A stretch of DNA of 48,781 nt from NCBI GenBank assembly GCA_028281025.1, contig JANQKR010000009.1:1-48781 (forward strand), read 5' to 3'. Below are positions 17,469-25,255 of this stretch, piece by piece. How positions within the stretch are numbered: the stretch's first letter is position 1; each line of letters begins with the position of its first letter. Origin of the DNA: Croceivirga sp. (lineage in GTDB: Bacteria; Bacteroidota; Bacteroidia; Flavobacteriales; Flavobacteriaceae). The notes under the pieces are model-generated. The model did not search any database and was not told the origin of the DNA. It was given only the letters and a program-made list of their open reading frames with translations. The position numbers were made by a program, and so were the translations under genes.

Positions 17469-18701
17469 TTATGCCTTAAGGTTTTTAATACGCTCAATCA
17501 GGGGTGGATGGGAGTAGTGGACAAAGACATAGGCGGGATGGGGGGTAAGGTTGCTCAGGTTGTTTTTGGACAGTTTCTTTAAAGAGCTTATCAATGGGTT
17601 GGAGGCAAAAGTGTTTTTCGCATAATCATCCGCCTGGAATTCAAATTTTCTGGAAAGATGGTTCATAAGTAAGCCCGTAACTATGGAAATAGGGCTATAC
17701 AATAGAAAGAATGCCAGGAGTCCGGCATGATAACTTTCCTCTTGGACGCCTATGGACAAGGATAATTGGGGATAATTGATAAAAATGGAAAGGATATAGA
17801 GCATTATACCGGTCAATGCTATGGAAGCGAACATGTTAAAAACAATGTGTTTGCGTTTGTAATGTCCTACTTCATGGGCAAGTACCGCTACTATTTCCTC
17901 TTCGTCCAAATCTTTGATCAGGGTATCGTACAGGGTAACCCTTTTTTGTTTTCCAAAGCCTGAAAAATAGGCATTCGCCTTGGTGGACCGTTTGGAACCA
18001 TCGATTACAAAGATATTTTTTAAATCAAATCCTACTTTTTTGGCGTAGTTTTCAATGGCCATTTTTAAATCGCCGGCTTCCAAAGGTGTTTGTTTGTTGA
18101 ACAAGGGAACCAATAACTTGCTATAAAATAGGTTTAGGGAAACCATGAATACCATGGCTATGAGCCAGATGTAAAGCCAAAAATTGACTCCGGCCCAGTC
18201 CAGAAACCAAATAACAAGTGCCAATAGTCCACCGCCCAAAAGCACGGACAACAAACCGCTTTTCAAAATATCCAACCAAAAAGTGGCTTTGGTGGTTTTA
18301 TTGAAACCGTATTTTTCTTCAATGAAAAAAGTTTGGTAATAGGACAAAGGGAGGGAAACAATACTGCTCCCCAAGGCCAAAATCCCAAAGAAACCCAATG
18401 CCTGAAGAATACCATTATCGGTATATTCCCGGACAAAGTCATCCACCAAGCCAAAACCCCCGAAAAAAAAAAAAAGAAGTATGACCACTAATGAAATGCC
18501 ATCTTTTAACAGTCCCAACCTATAATTTTCCCGATGGTATTCCTGTGCCTTTTGGTAATCCGCGACATCAAAAATGTCCTGGAGTTCCTCGGGAATTTCC
18601 TTGAGAAAGTGTTTGGTATTCAGATAGTCCAGAATGGTATCCATTAGGTACTGTATGACCAATATCCCAATAATGGTGTAAAACAGAAAGTCACTATCCA
18701 T
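17469..18701 (-). CDS. M48 family membrane metallopeptidase (CAAX prenyl protease/Ste24-like)
   Basis: A 410-residue polytopic membrane zinc protease. Hydrophobic segments occur at roughly 5-25, 68-85, 100-120, 150-200 and 290-350. The zinc motif HEVGH is at 276-280 and the third ligand lies in KFEFQADDYA near 360. The N-terminal Peptidase_M48_N domain and length match Ste24/CAAX proteases. Bacteria lack protein prenylation, so the bacterial role is probably membrane-protein quality control; this is inference. It stands between the TrmH-family gene (5-bp gap upstream) and spoT. Confidence 0.92.
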   Translation of the reverse strand: MDSDFLFYTIIGILVIQYLMDTILDYLNTKHFLKEIPEELQDIFDVADYQKAQEYHRENYRLGLLKDGISLVVILLFFFFGGFGLVDDFVREYTDNGILQALGFFGILALGSSIVSLPLSYYQTFFIEEKYGFNKTTKATFWLDILKSGLLSVLLGGGLLALVIWFLDWAGVNFWLYIWLIAMVFMVSLNLFYSKLLVPLFNKQTPLEAGDLKMAIENYAKKVGFDLKNIFVIDGSKRSTKANAYFSGFGKQKRVTLYDTLIKDLDEEEIVAVLAHEVGHYKRKHIVFNMFASIALTGIMLYILSIFINYPQLSLSIGVQEESYHAGLLAFFLLYSPISIVTGLLMNHLSRKFEFQADDYAKNTFASNPLISSLKKLSKNNLSNLTPHPAYVFVHYSHPPLIERIKNLKA

Positions 18702-18706
18702 AAAAG

Positions 18707-19501
18707 CTAAAATCCCCGTTGACGTTTGGCCTCAAAGATAAGTATTGCAGCGGAGACGGATACATTCATGGAATCTATCTCCCCTAGCATGGGGATAATT
18801 ATATTTTGATCGGAATTGTCCAACCATTCCGAACTCAGACCCGTTGCTTCGGTCCCAACCACTATTGCCGAAGGACCGGTGAAATTGGAATGGGTATACT
18901 TTTGGCTGGCCGTAAGGGCCGCACAAAAAATGCGGATGTTTTTACTTTTTAAAAAGCGGATGGTTTCTTCGGTACCGCCCATTCCTATTTGTGTGGTAAA
19001 AACACAGCCAACACTGGAACGGATGACATTTGGATTGTACAAATCGGATTTTGGATTCGCAATCAATACTGCATCCAGGTTTGCAGCATCCGCCGTTCGT
19101 AACAAAGCGCCAATGTTTCCCGGTTTTTCCGGGGCTTCGGCTACCAGGACCAAGGGGTTTTCGCGCAGGACAATGGAACCCAGATCATGGTCTTTTAAGC
19201 TGGCGATGGCCATTACACCTTCTGTGGAACCCCTATGGGCCATCTTTTCATAAACTTCCCTGGACAGCTGAACCATTGGAAAGGGATGCTGGAATTCCTG
19301 GGAAGGGATACCATTGGAAATATCGGGGCACACCAATAATTGCTCAATTTCATATCCTGCTTTTATGGCCAGTTCCAACTCCCGTTGCCCTTCAATAACA
19401 AAGAGACCCGATTTCTTTCGGTCCCTGGATTTTGCCTTTAGACCCATGACCTTTTTGACCAAAGGATTTTTAAGGCTCATGATATGCTTGGAATCTTGCA
19501 A
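18707..19501 (-). CDS. TrmH/SpoU family RNA 2'-O-methyltransferase
   Basis: A 264-residue SPOUT (trefoil-knot) methyltransferase. An N-terminal substrate-binding domain (LFVIEGQRELELAIKAGYE) is followed by the three SpoU motifs: NIGALLRTADAANLDAVLI, VVGTEATGLSSEWL and IPMLGEIDSMNVSVSAAIL. Likely target is the 2'-OH of a ribose in 23S rRNA or tRNA; the exact site is not readable. The chosen ATG starts MQDSKHIMSLKNP. An internal ATG seven codons downstream is also possible. It starts the long minus-strand run that includes the M48 protease and spoT. Confidence 0.9.
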   Translation of the reverse strand: MQDSKHIMSLKNPLVKKVMGLKAKSRDRKKSGLFVIEGQRELELAIKAGYEIEQLLVCPDISNGIPSQEFQHPFPMVQLSREVYEKMAHRGSTEGVMAIASLKDHDLGSIVLRENPLVLVAEAPEKPGNIGALLRTADAANLDAVLIANPKSDLYNPNVIRSSVGCVFTTQIGMGGTEETIRFLKSKNIRIFCAALTASQKYTHSNFTGPSAIVVGTEATGLSSEWLDNSDQNIIIPMLGEIDSMNVSVSAAILIFEAKRQRGF

Positions 19502-19520
19502 GGGTGTTTTGTGCTATGGG

Positions 19521-19704
19521 TTTTAAATGAGTTCAAATTAAAGTTTAAAATCCCATAATTCTATTACGGATTGGATTAATTTCCTTTGTTCTTTTGGCAT
19601 TTGATAGGAGAAACTGCGCTGATACCAGTCGCTTTTTGGATGTAGCATGGTATCGTTGTCGCTGCAGTTACCCACAAGGAATCAAATTTTAAATGGGTTC
19701 AAAT
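19521..19704. repeat. 18-bp direct repeats bracketing about 150 bp of fragmentary sequence
   Basis: TTTTAAATGAGTTCAAAT (19521-19538) and TTTTAAATGGGTTCAAAT (19687-19704) are direct repeats with one mismatch, 166 bp apart start to start. The enclosed DNA contains the minus-strand open fragment described separately. This could be the scar of a small insertion or a slippage duplication, or chance in an AT-rich gap. Confidence 0.5.
19538..19681 (-). pseudogene. Fragment of an unidentified coding sequence
   Basis: On the minus strand a 47-codon frame runs from just after a TGA (19684-19682) to TAA at 19538-19540. Its peptide contains NCSDNDTMLHPKSDWYQ and ends KEQRKLIQSVIELWDFKL, which looks like natural protein in composition. 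An ATG at 19648 would give 36 residues. I do not recognise the family. A small real gene is possible, but the upstream in-frame stop and flanking direct repeats favour a remnant. Confidence 0.3.
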
Positions 19705-19755
19705 GTATTCCAATCGTAATTAAATTGTCAATTTTGCGACCATAAAAGAAAAACC

Positions 19756-20553
19756 ATGAAACTTCAACTTTTAGTATTGTCCATCACTTTATTCGTATGC
19801 TCCTGTAAACCAGGTACCAAAGAAACCACTTTGGACAAATCAGGGGAGGCAACGGTGGCCGTCACAAAGAAAAAGGAATACCCAGAAGGATTGGACAAGG
19901 TTTTTGGGGCACATGGAGGACTTGACCTTTGGAAACAACAACGGACCTTAACTTTTGAAATCCCCAAACCGGAAAATCCGGAAACCCATACTACGGATCT
20001 GTGGTCTCGAACGGACAAAATTGTTAGCCCATCGTACACACTGGGTTTCGATGGCAAGCAACCATGGGTTGAAGGGGAGTATAAGGGAAATGCGGAATTC
20101 TACCACAATCTTATGTTTTATTTCTATGCCATGCCCTTTATTTTGGCCGATGATGGAATCATATACCAAGACACGGATAATCTGGAATTTGAGGGAAAAA
20201 GCTATCCTGGAATCAAAATTGGCTACGATTCTGGAGTGGGTACCTCACCAAAGGATGAGTACTATCTCCATTATAATCCCGATACCCATAGTATGGAATG
20301 GCTGGGCTATACGGTGACCTACCGAACCGGAGAACCATCGGATAATGTAAAATGGATCCGCTATAATGATTGGAAGACCGTGAATGGATTGCTACTTCCA
20401 AATTCCATATCCTGGTACAACTATGAGGGAAAACACATTAAGGACAAGCGCAATACGGTAACTTTTGAAAACATTTCGATTTCCAATGTTCCCGAGCCAA
20501 CATCCTTTTATGCCAAACCCGATACGGCGGTCTACTACGTTAAACCGGAATGA
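19756..20553 (+). CDS. DUF6503-like lipoprotein
   Basis: A 265-residue exported lipoprotein with signal and lipobox FVCSC (lipidated cysteine near residue 17), followed by a soluble domain. The segment VFGAHGGLDLWKQQRTLTFEI and the later MPFILADDG and WIRYNDWKTVNGLLLPNSI resemble the DUF6503 family of Bacteroidota. The function of that family is unknown; the beta-rich repeats recall LolA/LolB-like lipid-binding folds, but this is only an impression. It is flanked by a minus-strand gene on each side, so it is a single transcription unit. The ATG at 19756 is the only sensible start. Confidence 0.72.
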   Translation: MKLQLLVLSITLFVCSCKPGTKETTLDKSGEATVAVTKKKEYPEGLDKVFGAHGGLDLWKQQRTLTFEIPKPENPETHTTDLWSRTDKIVSPSYTLGFDGKQPWVEGEYKGNAEFYHNLMFYFYAMPFILADDGIIYQDTDNLEFEGKSYPGIKIGYDSGVGTSPKDEYYLHYNPDTHSMEWLGYTVTYRTGEPSDNVKWIRYNDWKTVNGLLLPNSISWYNYEGKHIKDKRNTVTFENISISNVPEPTSFYAKPDTAVYYVKPE

Positions 20554-20621
20554 GCCTTACGACTTCAATGGCATATGAAAATGCACGCTGATGTAGTGAG
20601 CTGATTTGCTTTTGTAGTGCG

Positions 20622-21098
20622 TCAGTGCTTGTTCTTGTTCCTGTAATCCTGATCTACCATGGGGCCTAATTTTTTTCCTCCCATAATATGCATGTGCAGG
20701 TGAAAGACGGATTGACCGGAGTCCTCATTGTTATTTATGGCAAGTCGATATCCCGATTCGGAAATTCCATATTCCTTGGCCAGTTTTTTTGCCACAAGAA
20801 ATAGCTTGCCCAGAACAAGGGCATCATCCTTTTCCATATCGTTGATCGTATGGATTTCCTTTTTTGGAACAATCAAAAAATGTATGGGAGCCTGGGGCCT
20901 TAATGGAACAAAGGCTATGATTTCCTCATCTTCATAAACGATGTCCGCAGGAGCTTCACGATTGATGATTTTTGTAAAAACCGAGCCCTTTTCAATTTTT
21001 TCCGCCTTTTGTTTTAGGTATTCGGCACTTTGGGACCGCACGTGATTGGCGCCCATTAGAATAAGAATACTAAAAATGGAGAGTTGTAATTTTTTCAT
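20622..21098 (-). CDS. HIT family protein with an N-terminal signal peptide
   Basis: Histidine-triad nucleotide-binding protein, 158 residues from the ATG at 21098. The HINT core is complete: FTKIINREAPADIVYEDEE, LIVPKKEIHTINDM, and the catalytic triad HLHMH at 133-137. Family members hydrolyse adenylylated or phosphoramidate nucleotides, usually in the cytosol. Here the first 23 residues (MKKLQLSIFSILILMGANHV, then RSQ) form a typical signal peptide, so the protein is predicted to be periplasmic or secreted. The open frame reaches 21203, but the extra 35 residues are not conserved-looking and would spoil the signal. It converges with the lipoprotein gene and diverges from the nucleotidase gene. 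Confidence 0.85.
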   Translation of the reverse strand: MKKLQLSIFSILILMGANHVRSQSAEYLKQKAEKIEKGSVFTKIINREAPADIVYEDEEIIAFVPLRPQAPIHFLIVPKKEIHTINDMEKDDALVLGKLFLVAKKLAKEYGISESGYRLAINNNEDSGQSVFHLHMHIMGGKKLGPMVDQDYRNKNKH

Positions 21099-21234
21099 TT
21101 TGAGGGTTAATTTGGACTTGAAATTAGTAATCATTCTTGTAAATACGTTGGGGAACAAGGCCTTTTTCAACCCTTCGTTTTGAAAGCAAGTGGTTTTTTG
21201 CATTATTTCTCCATTAAGATTTTCGATACCATTT

Positions 21235-21242
21235 TAGTTTTG
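21235..21242 (+). promoter_or_regulatory. Candidate -7 element for the nucleotidase gene
   Basis: TAGTTTTG matches TAnnTTTG, 37 bp upstream of the ATG at 21280. The nearest upstream TTTG (21197-21200) is too distant to be a good -33. Confidence 0.3.
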
Positions 21243-21279
21243 ACCTGTTTTTGACGTATTTCGCAAAAAAAATTGGATT

Positions 21280-21801
21280 ATGACCCTTTTTATAGATATG
21301 GACGAGGTAATTGCCGATGCCTATCAAGCCCACATCGATATCTATTGCAATGAGTATGGAACCTCTTTTACCAAAGCGCAGTGTTCAGGAAAGGAATTCT
21401 GGCGTATGGTTCCGGAGGCGCATCAAGCCAGTGTTAAAGACCATGCAAACAGGATCGGTTTTTTCAGGGATTTAGCGGTTATTCCGGATAGCCAGGAAGT
21501 TATAAGGGAATTGTTCAAAAAATATGAGGTGTATATAGCCAGCGCGGCCATGCAGTTTCCCTTTTCATTAAAGGAAAAATCGGATTGGCTCGATGAGTTT
21601 TTCCCGTTCATCCCATGGCAGCACCGGATACTATGTGGTCACAAGCATATCCTAAAAGGGGATATTCTCATTGATGATAGAGGCTATAATCTGGATAAAT
21701 TTGAGGGGAGGCGCCTATTGTTTACTTCACCCCATAATACCAATACCAAAGATTTTGAACGCGTATCCACATGGAAAGAAATAGCTTTATTACTTTTATG
21801 A
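21280..21801 (+). CDS. 5'(3')-deoxyribonucleotidase (NT5C type, HAD superfamily)
   Basis: A 173-residue haloacid-dehalogenase-fold phosphatase that removes phosphate from deoxyribonucleoside monophosphates. The nucleophile motif is FIDMDEVIAD (D6 and D8), the second motif lies around YIASAAMQ, and the C-terminal acidic motif is DILIDDRGYNL. Length and pattern match the bacterial NT5C domain family. It is followed after one base by the alpha/beta hydrolase gene and then the dipeptidase gene, so the three probably share a transcript, although their functions are not obviously linked. Confidence 0.88.
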   Translation: MTLFIDMDEVIADAYQAHIDIYCNEYGTSFTKAQCSGKEFWRMVPEAHQASVKDHANRIGFFRDLAVIPDSQEVIRELFKKYEVYIASAAMQFPFSLKEKSDWLDEFFPFIPWQHRILCGHKHILKGDILIDDRGYNLDKFEGRRLLFTSPHNTNTKDFERVSTWKEIALLLL

Positions 21802-21802
21802 T

Positions 21803-22513
21803 ATGCGGTTTTTTATTCCAATCGTGGTTGCCACCTTTGTGCTACAAGCCTGTTCTGCACAGGCCAATCTTATTGAAGGTGAACAGCGTATACGAGTAGA
21901 GGAAACCTTACAATACTACCTCTCTTATCCACCTGGTTATTTTGAAGGGGAAGATACCAGCTACGGAATACTGCTCTTTCTCCACGGCGGTGGAGAAGCT
22001 GGTGGCGACTTGGATGACCTGCAAGAGAACGGTCCTCCCAAAATGATGGCAGAGGGTTATCCTTTTCCCTTTTTGGTTTTGGCGCCACAGAACCCCCACC
22101 AAAAAAAGTGGTGGGACATTAAAGCAGTAAATCAATTGTTGGATTCCATAGTGGCGAACAATAGGGTGGATAAAAATAGAATGTATTTAACAGGGCTAAG
22201 TAGGGGAGGAAGTGCAGCTTGGGAAATGGCCGTACAATATCCCGATAAGTTTGCTGCACTGGCCGTAGTTTGTGGAATGGCCCCCACGCCTTATGCGCAT
22301 TGGTTGGAAAAGAAAATGCCCATTTGGGTGTTTCATGGGGTAGAGGACCAAGTAATCCCAGTTGCGGAATCGGATACTATGGTCCGGAAGTTAGTGGAAA
22401 TGGGGTATGATGTAAAATACAGCCGTTACGAAAATGTAGGCCATAATTCATGGGAAAAAGCGTATACAACCGAAGAATTGTACCAATGGATGGCAAATCA
22501 AAAGAAGGAATAA
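21803..22513 (+). CDS. Alpha/beta hydrolase lipoprotein (PHB depolymerase/prolyl oligopeptidase-like)
   Basis: A 236-residue secreted serine hydrolase: lipobox VLQAC with the cysteine near residue 17, an oxyanion segment ILLFLHGGGEAGGD, nucleophile motif GLSRGGSAAW, acid in HGVEDQVIP and histidine in NVGHNSWEKAY. This is a complete catalytic triad. The pattern resembles extracellular esterases of the PHB-depolymerase or phospholipase/carboxylesterase group; the substrate is unknown. It starts one base after the nucleotidase stop, and its TAA overlaps the ATG of the dipeptidase gene (TAATG), indicating translational coupling. Confidence 0.86.
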   Translation: MRFFIPIVVATFVLQACSAQANLIEGEQRIRVEETLQYYLSYPPGYFEGEDTSYGILLFLHGGGEAGGDLDDLQENGPPKMMAEGYPFPFLVLAPQNPHQKKWWDIKAVNQLLDSIVANNRVDKNRMYLTGLSRGGSAAWEMAVQYPDKFAALAVVCGMAPTPYAHWLEKKMPIWVFHGVEDQVIPVAESDTMVRKLVEMGYDVKYSRYENVGHNSWEKAYTTEELYQWMANQKKE

Positions 22514-23247
22514 TGTACAGGGTCTTGATCATACTCGTTTTCTTTATGGGTTCTTGTAGACATTCGGACAAGAATGGTATGTCCACAAAGGAAGAAGGGC
22601 TTAAGGAAAAGCAAGCTATCGATACTACAATAACAAAGGAGACTTTGCCAGTTCAAGTTCCCAAAAGAAAAGTGCTGTACGACTCTTTTGATGGTTTTGC
22701 CGATACCACTTTTGTACGCCTGGCTGATTTTAGCCATGATTTTGTCTATGATTTGCGCTATGCCACCACCAATAACTTCCTAAAAACCAAGGTGTATGAC
22801 TGCGCTGAGTGCTATACCCGTGTGAAAACGGCAAGGGCCTTGATCAAGGCCAATGACGAATTTATGGGAAAGGGCTACCGAATAAAATTCTTCGATTGTT
22901 ATCGCCCCAATTGGGTGCAATATAAAATGTGGGAGTTGGTACCCAATCCCCAGTATGTCGCCAACCCCGTTAAAGGTTCCATACACAACAAAGGGGGTGC
23001 AGTGGATATTACCCTGGTGGATTTGGAGGGAAATGAGTTGGATATGGGTACTGATTTTGACTTTTTTGGAAAAAGGGCCTATCATGATAATACGGACCTT
23101 CCACAACATATTCTGAAGAATCGAAAACTGCTCAAGGAAACCATGGAGAAATATGGATTTTGGTCCATACGGACCGAATGGTGGCATTACAATCTTTCGT
23201 CGGCCTCCCAGGATAAAATAGCCAATTTTAAATGGCCATGTGACTAA
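22513..23247 (+). CDS. M15 family D-alanyl-D-alanine dipeptidase-like lipoprotein (VanX type)
   Basis: A zinc peptidase predicted to cleave D-Ala-D-Ala or related peptidoglycan peptides in the periplasm. From ATG 22513 it has 244 residues: a lipobox FMGSC, a variable linker, then the VanX/DdpX core with FVYDLRYATTNNF, DCYRPNWVQYKMW, the zinc ligands in SIHNKGGAVDITL (H and D) and the terminal RTEWWHY (catalytic E, ligand H). The frame opens upstream at 22450, but that start would lie inside the hydrolase and destroy the lipobox; the TAATG overlap supports 22513. Chromosomal, exported VanX-like enzymes usually recycle cell-wall peptides rather than confer vancomycin resistance. Confidence 0.88.
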   Translation: MYRVLIILVFFMGSCRHSDKNGMSTKEEGLKEKQAIDTTITKETLPVQVPKRKVLYDSFDGFADTTFVRLADFSHDFVYDLRYATTNNFLKTKVYDCAECYTRVKTARALIKANDEFMGKGYRIKFFDCYRPNWVQYKMWELVPNPQYVANPVKGSIHNKGGAVDITLVDLEGNELDMGTDFDFFGKRAYHDNTDLPQHILKNRKLLKETMEKYGFWSIRTEWWHYNLSSASQDKIANFKWPCD

Positions 23248-23427
23248 GGAAATTTTTATCGTTGGTATGGTTTTCCGCCGTTTTTTTATATCGGCATTCA
23301 CTAAATTAGTTTCATGCTAAGCAGGATAAAGAGCACTAATAAGCTCATTGGATCCGTCTACCATTAACCAAACGAGTATATAAATTTAGCACTGAAAATT
23401 GGCCTTGCAATTATCCTTAATTCCTAA

Positions 23428-24051
23428 ATGAGACCGACCAAAAAGATCCACAGAAACTTTTTTGCATTAATATATCTTAATTCCATCGTTCCCTTAAGTA
23501 CCGAAGTCAAGGGCTTTTTGGCAGAACATGTTAGAAGTATCCAATTTTCCAAAGGAGATGTTGTCTATAAAGAGGGGGATATCTGTACCAAATTGTATTT
23601 GATCAAAAAGGGGCTTGTACGAGGGTATTTTTTGAACGGCGGGAAGGACGTTACAACATGGATAAGTACTGATAATGAGATTTTTACATCCATTACCGGG
23701 TTTTTTACAACCCAACCGGTAAAGGAAAACATCCAGTGTTTGGAAGATACCGATTGCCTGTATTTGGAGTATGGGGATTTGGAATATGGTATGCGTACGT
23801 TCTCGGAGTTTGGGGAGTTGTACCGCAAATTGTTGATCGATTATTATATCCATGCGGAAAATAGGGCTTTTATGGCTAGGATTCCCAGCGCCCGGAAACG
23901 ATGGAACTATTTTACAGAAACCAATAAGCTCGAACTAATTGACAGAATACCAAATAAATACCTCTCTTCGTTACTGGCGATGCGACCGGAGACCCTCTCC
24001 CGAATTATCAAGGAACACGCCGAATTCATGACGAAAAAGAGAACGGAATAA
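23428..24051 (+). CDS. Crp/Fnr family transcriptional regulator
   Basis: A 207-residue regulator with an N-terminal cyclic-nucleotide-binding beta-roll (about 25-135, with FSKGDVVYKEGDICTKLYLIKKG) and a C-terminal winged helix (IPNKYLSSLLAMRPETLSRI). It lacks the four-cysteine cluster of Fnr and the strict cAMP-binding RS motif, like many divergent Bacteroidota members, so the ligand is unknown. It is preceded by a 180-bp gap with no strong promoter match (TATATAAATTTAG at about 23375 is near the -7 consensus) and is separated from the next gene by about 550 bp. Confidence 0.87.
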   Translation: MRPTKKIHRNFFALIYLNSIVPLSTEVKGFLAEHVRSIQFSKGDVVYKEGDICTKLYLIKKGLVRGYFLNGGKDVTTWISTDNEIFTSITGFFTTQPVKENIQCLEDTDCLYLEYGDLEYGMRTFSEFGELYRKLLIDYYIHAENRAFMARIPSARKRWNYFTETNKLELIDRIPNKYLSSLLAMRPETLSRIIKEHAEFMTKKRTE

Positions 24052-24143
24052 ACCAAAGGGTATTTTGGCCAGCATTTGGACATAACCATACAAAAGGCCC
24101 ATATCATAGGTATGCGTTCAGCTTTCCCATAAAGCCAATTTCG

Positions 24144-24314
24144 ATGGTATTCCTGTTGTGCAGGAATTCAAAAATCAATTTATGTATAGGTAAATATCAC
24201 GAATGCCATCCACACTATTGGCATGTAGTGAAGCGTCATTTTTAAGCTTTTGCGATTGACGAAAACCAATTTGCCAAGGAATTAATTGACATTTATCAAG
24301 CGAGTTCAAAATAA
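24144..24314 (+). pseudogene. Possible decayed short gene with an internal stop
   Basis: In one plus-strand frame an ATG at 24144 opens 33 codons (the end reads YHECHPHYWHVVKRHF), stops at TAA (24243-24245), and continues in the same frame for 22 more protein-like codons (including AFAIDENQFAKELIDIY) to a second TAA (24312-24314). The composition looks like real protein, but I recognise no family. It may be a gene killed by a nonsense mutation, or chance. Confidence 0.25.
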
Positions 24315-24321
24315 TTTGAAC
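24304..24321. promoter_or_regulatory. 18-bp inverted repeat, possible operator
   Basis: GTTCAAA-ATAA-TTTGAAC is a perfect 7+4+7 inverted repeat. Its layout resembles the TTGAT-N4-ATCAA type sites bound by Crp/Fnr proteins only loosely. The position, between a Crp-like regulator and the surface operon, is suggestive but untested. Confidence 0.25.
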
Positions 24322-24603
24322 CAAACAAAAATATTGGCGTTATCAATTTCGCACATAAAAAGCAAGAAAAGTATTACAAACATAAATTGATAACAAATGA
24401 TTCGAATCTACTTTCACAAGCCTATTGCCAATGCACTTCTCCAATCCACGGGAGGTAGCCTTTCAAATAGTGCCCTGCCCCATTAAAGTTTGGCGAATTC
24501 CTGGGAAGGCCAATGGATAGGGATTTTCGCCCGAACAGTCCAGTTGGAATTTCCATAAAAACCCAAAATCAATTTTAACCAAAATTAATTATCAAACCTT
24601 AAC

Positions 24604-25236
24604 ATGAAAAAATCCTTAAACCCTAACAGCTTCAATAAGAATGGGATAACTATGGTGGTTATCGTATTCCTAACATTTCTTTTTACGGGCCAATCCAAAG
24701 ACCTAGCCTTTGTCAATCAAGACATTAGGCAAAAGGTACAGTTGGTAAACACTGATGCACAATCTGAGGAATTGGTCATTATTGGACATTCTTTTGACAA
24801 TAAGATTTCACTAAAAGCTTCGTTGCCCGTTGAGGTAATGCTACTTGAGGTCTCTTATTCCGATGAGCTACTGACCCAATTGAATAACGCACTACGAGAC
24901 AACCCCAACATTACCAATATTCATTTGTTTTCGAAAACCAATGAAAGTGCAATTGAACTGGGCAATGATATTTTGAATGGGGATACCCTTGAGACTTACA
25001 CGGATGTTCTGGACGATATTTCGGCGCATCAGGATGGGGATGATTTGAACCTTTTTGTCTACAGTTGCTCGCTCTCGGACAATGCCAATGGTCTTTCTTT
25101 TTTGAGCAGATTGGCAAACAAGACGAAGTTCAATGTGTTGAGCGCTACAAACTGTGATTCCATACGGGATGAGGGTTTCATTTTTGACTATAGCACTGCA
25201 AACAAAGTGGTTCCCATGCCTGCCCTTTTTCGCTAA
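24604..25236 (+). CDS. Stand-alone DUF4347 domain protein
   Basis: A 210-residue protein with a hydrophobic export segment near the N-terminus (about 15-30) followed by one DUF4347 domain. Typical marks are EVMLLEVSYSDELLTQLNNAL, NITNIHLFSKTNESAIELGN, and DDLNLFVYSCSLSDNANGLSFLSRLANKT. In other bacteria DUF4347 usually forms the N-terminal part of very large calcium-rich adhesins. Here it is a separate gene 19 bp upstream of such an adhesin, so the two products may act together. Biochemical function is unknown; the caspase-like fold suggested for the C-x-S region is only speculation. The cysteine is retained in YSCSLSDN. Confidence 0.78.
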   Translation: MKKSLNPNSFNKNGITMVVIVFLTFLFTGQSKDLAFVNQDIRQKVQLVNTDAQSEELVIIGHSFDNKISLKASLPVEVMLLEVSYSDELLTQLNNALRDNPNITNIHLFSKTNESAIELGNDILNGDTLETYTDVLDDISAHQDGDDLNLFVYSCSLSDNANGLSFLSRLANKTKFNVLSATNCDSIRDEGFIFDYSTANKVVPMPALFR

Positions 25237-25255
25237 ACCAACCTAAAACTTTACC

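Larger units (their letters stand above)
24052..24603. other. About 550-bp intergenic region with inverted repeats and a possible decayed gene
   Basis: The region between the Crp-like gene and the DUF4347 gene has no intact gene that I can support. It contains a small hairpin (ATTCCTG/CAGGAAT, 24149-24167), an 18-bp inverted repeat (24304-24321) and a broken plus-strand frame (24144-24314), described separately. The last 250 bp are AT-rich and probably hold the leader and promoter of the surface locus. No exact TAnnTTTG was found close to the DUF4347 start. Confidence 0.5.

Noticed and set aside
22450-22512. Upstream start for the VanX-like protein
   Set aside because: It would lie inside the preceding hydrolase gene and put residues in front of the lipoprotein signal; the TAATG overlap at 22511-22515 marks the true start.
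22513-23247. VanX-like gene as a glycopeptide-resistance determinant
   Set aside because: No vanH, vanA or regulators are nearby, and the protein is an exported lipoprotein, unlike cytosolic VanX; a cell-wall recycling role is more likely.
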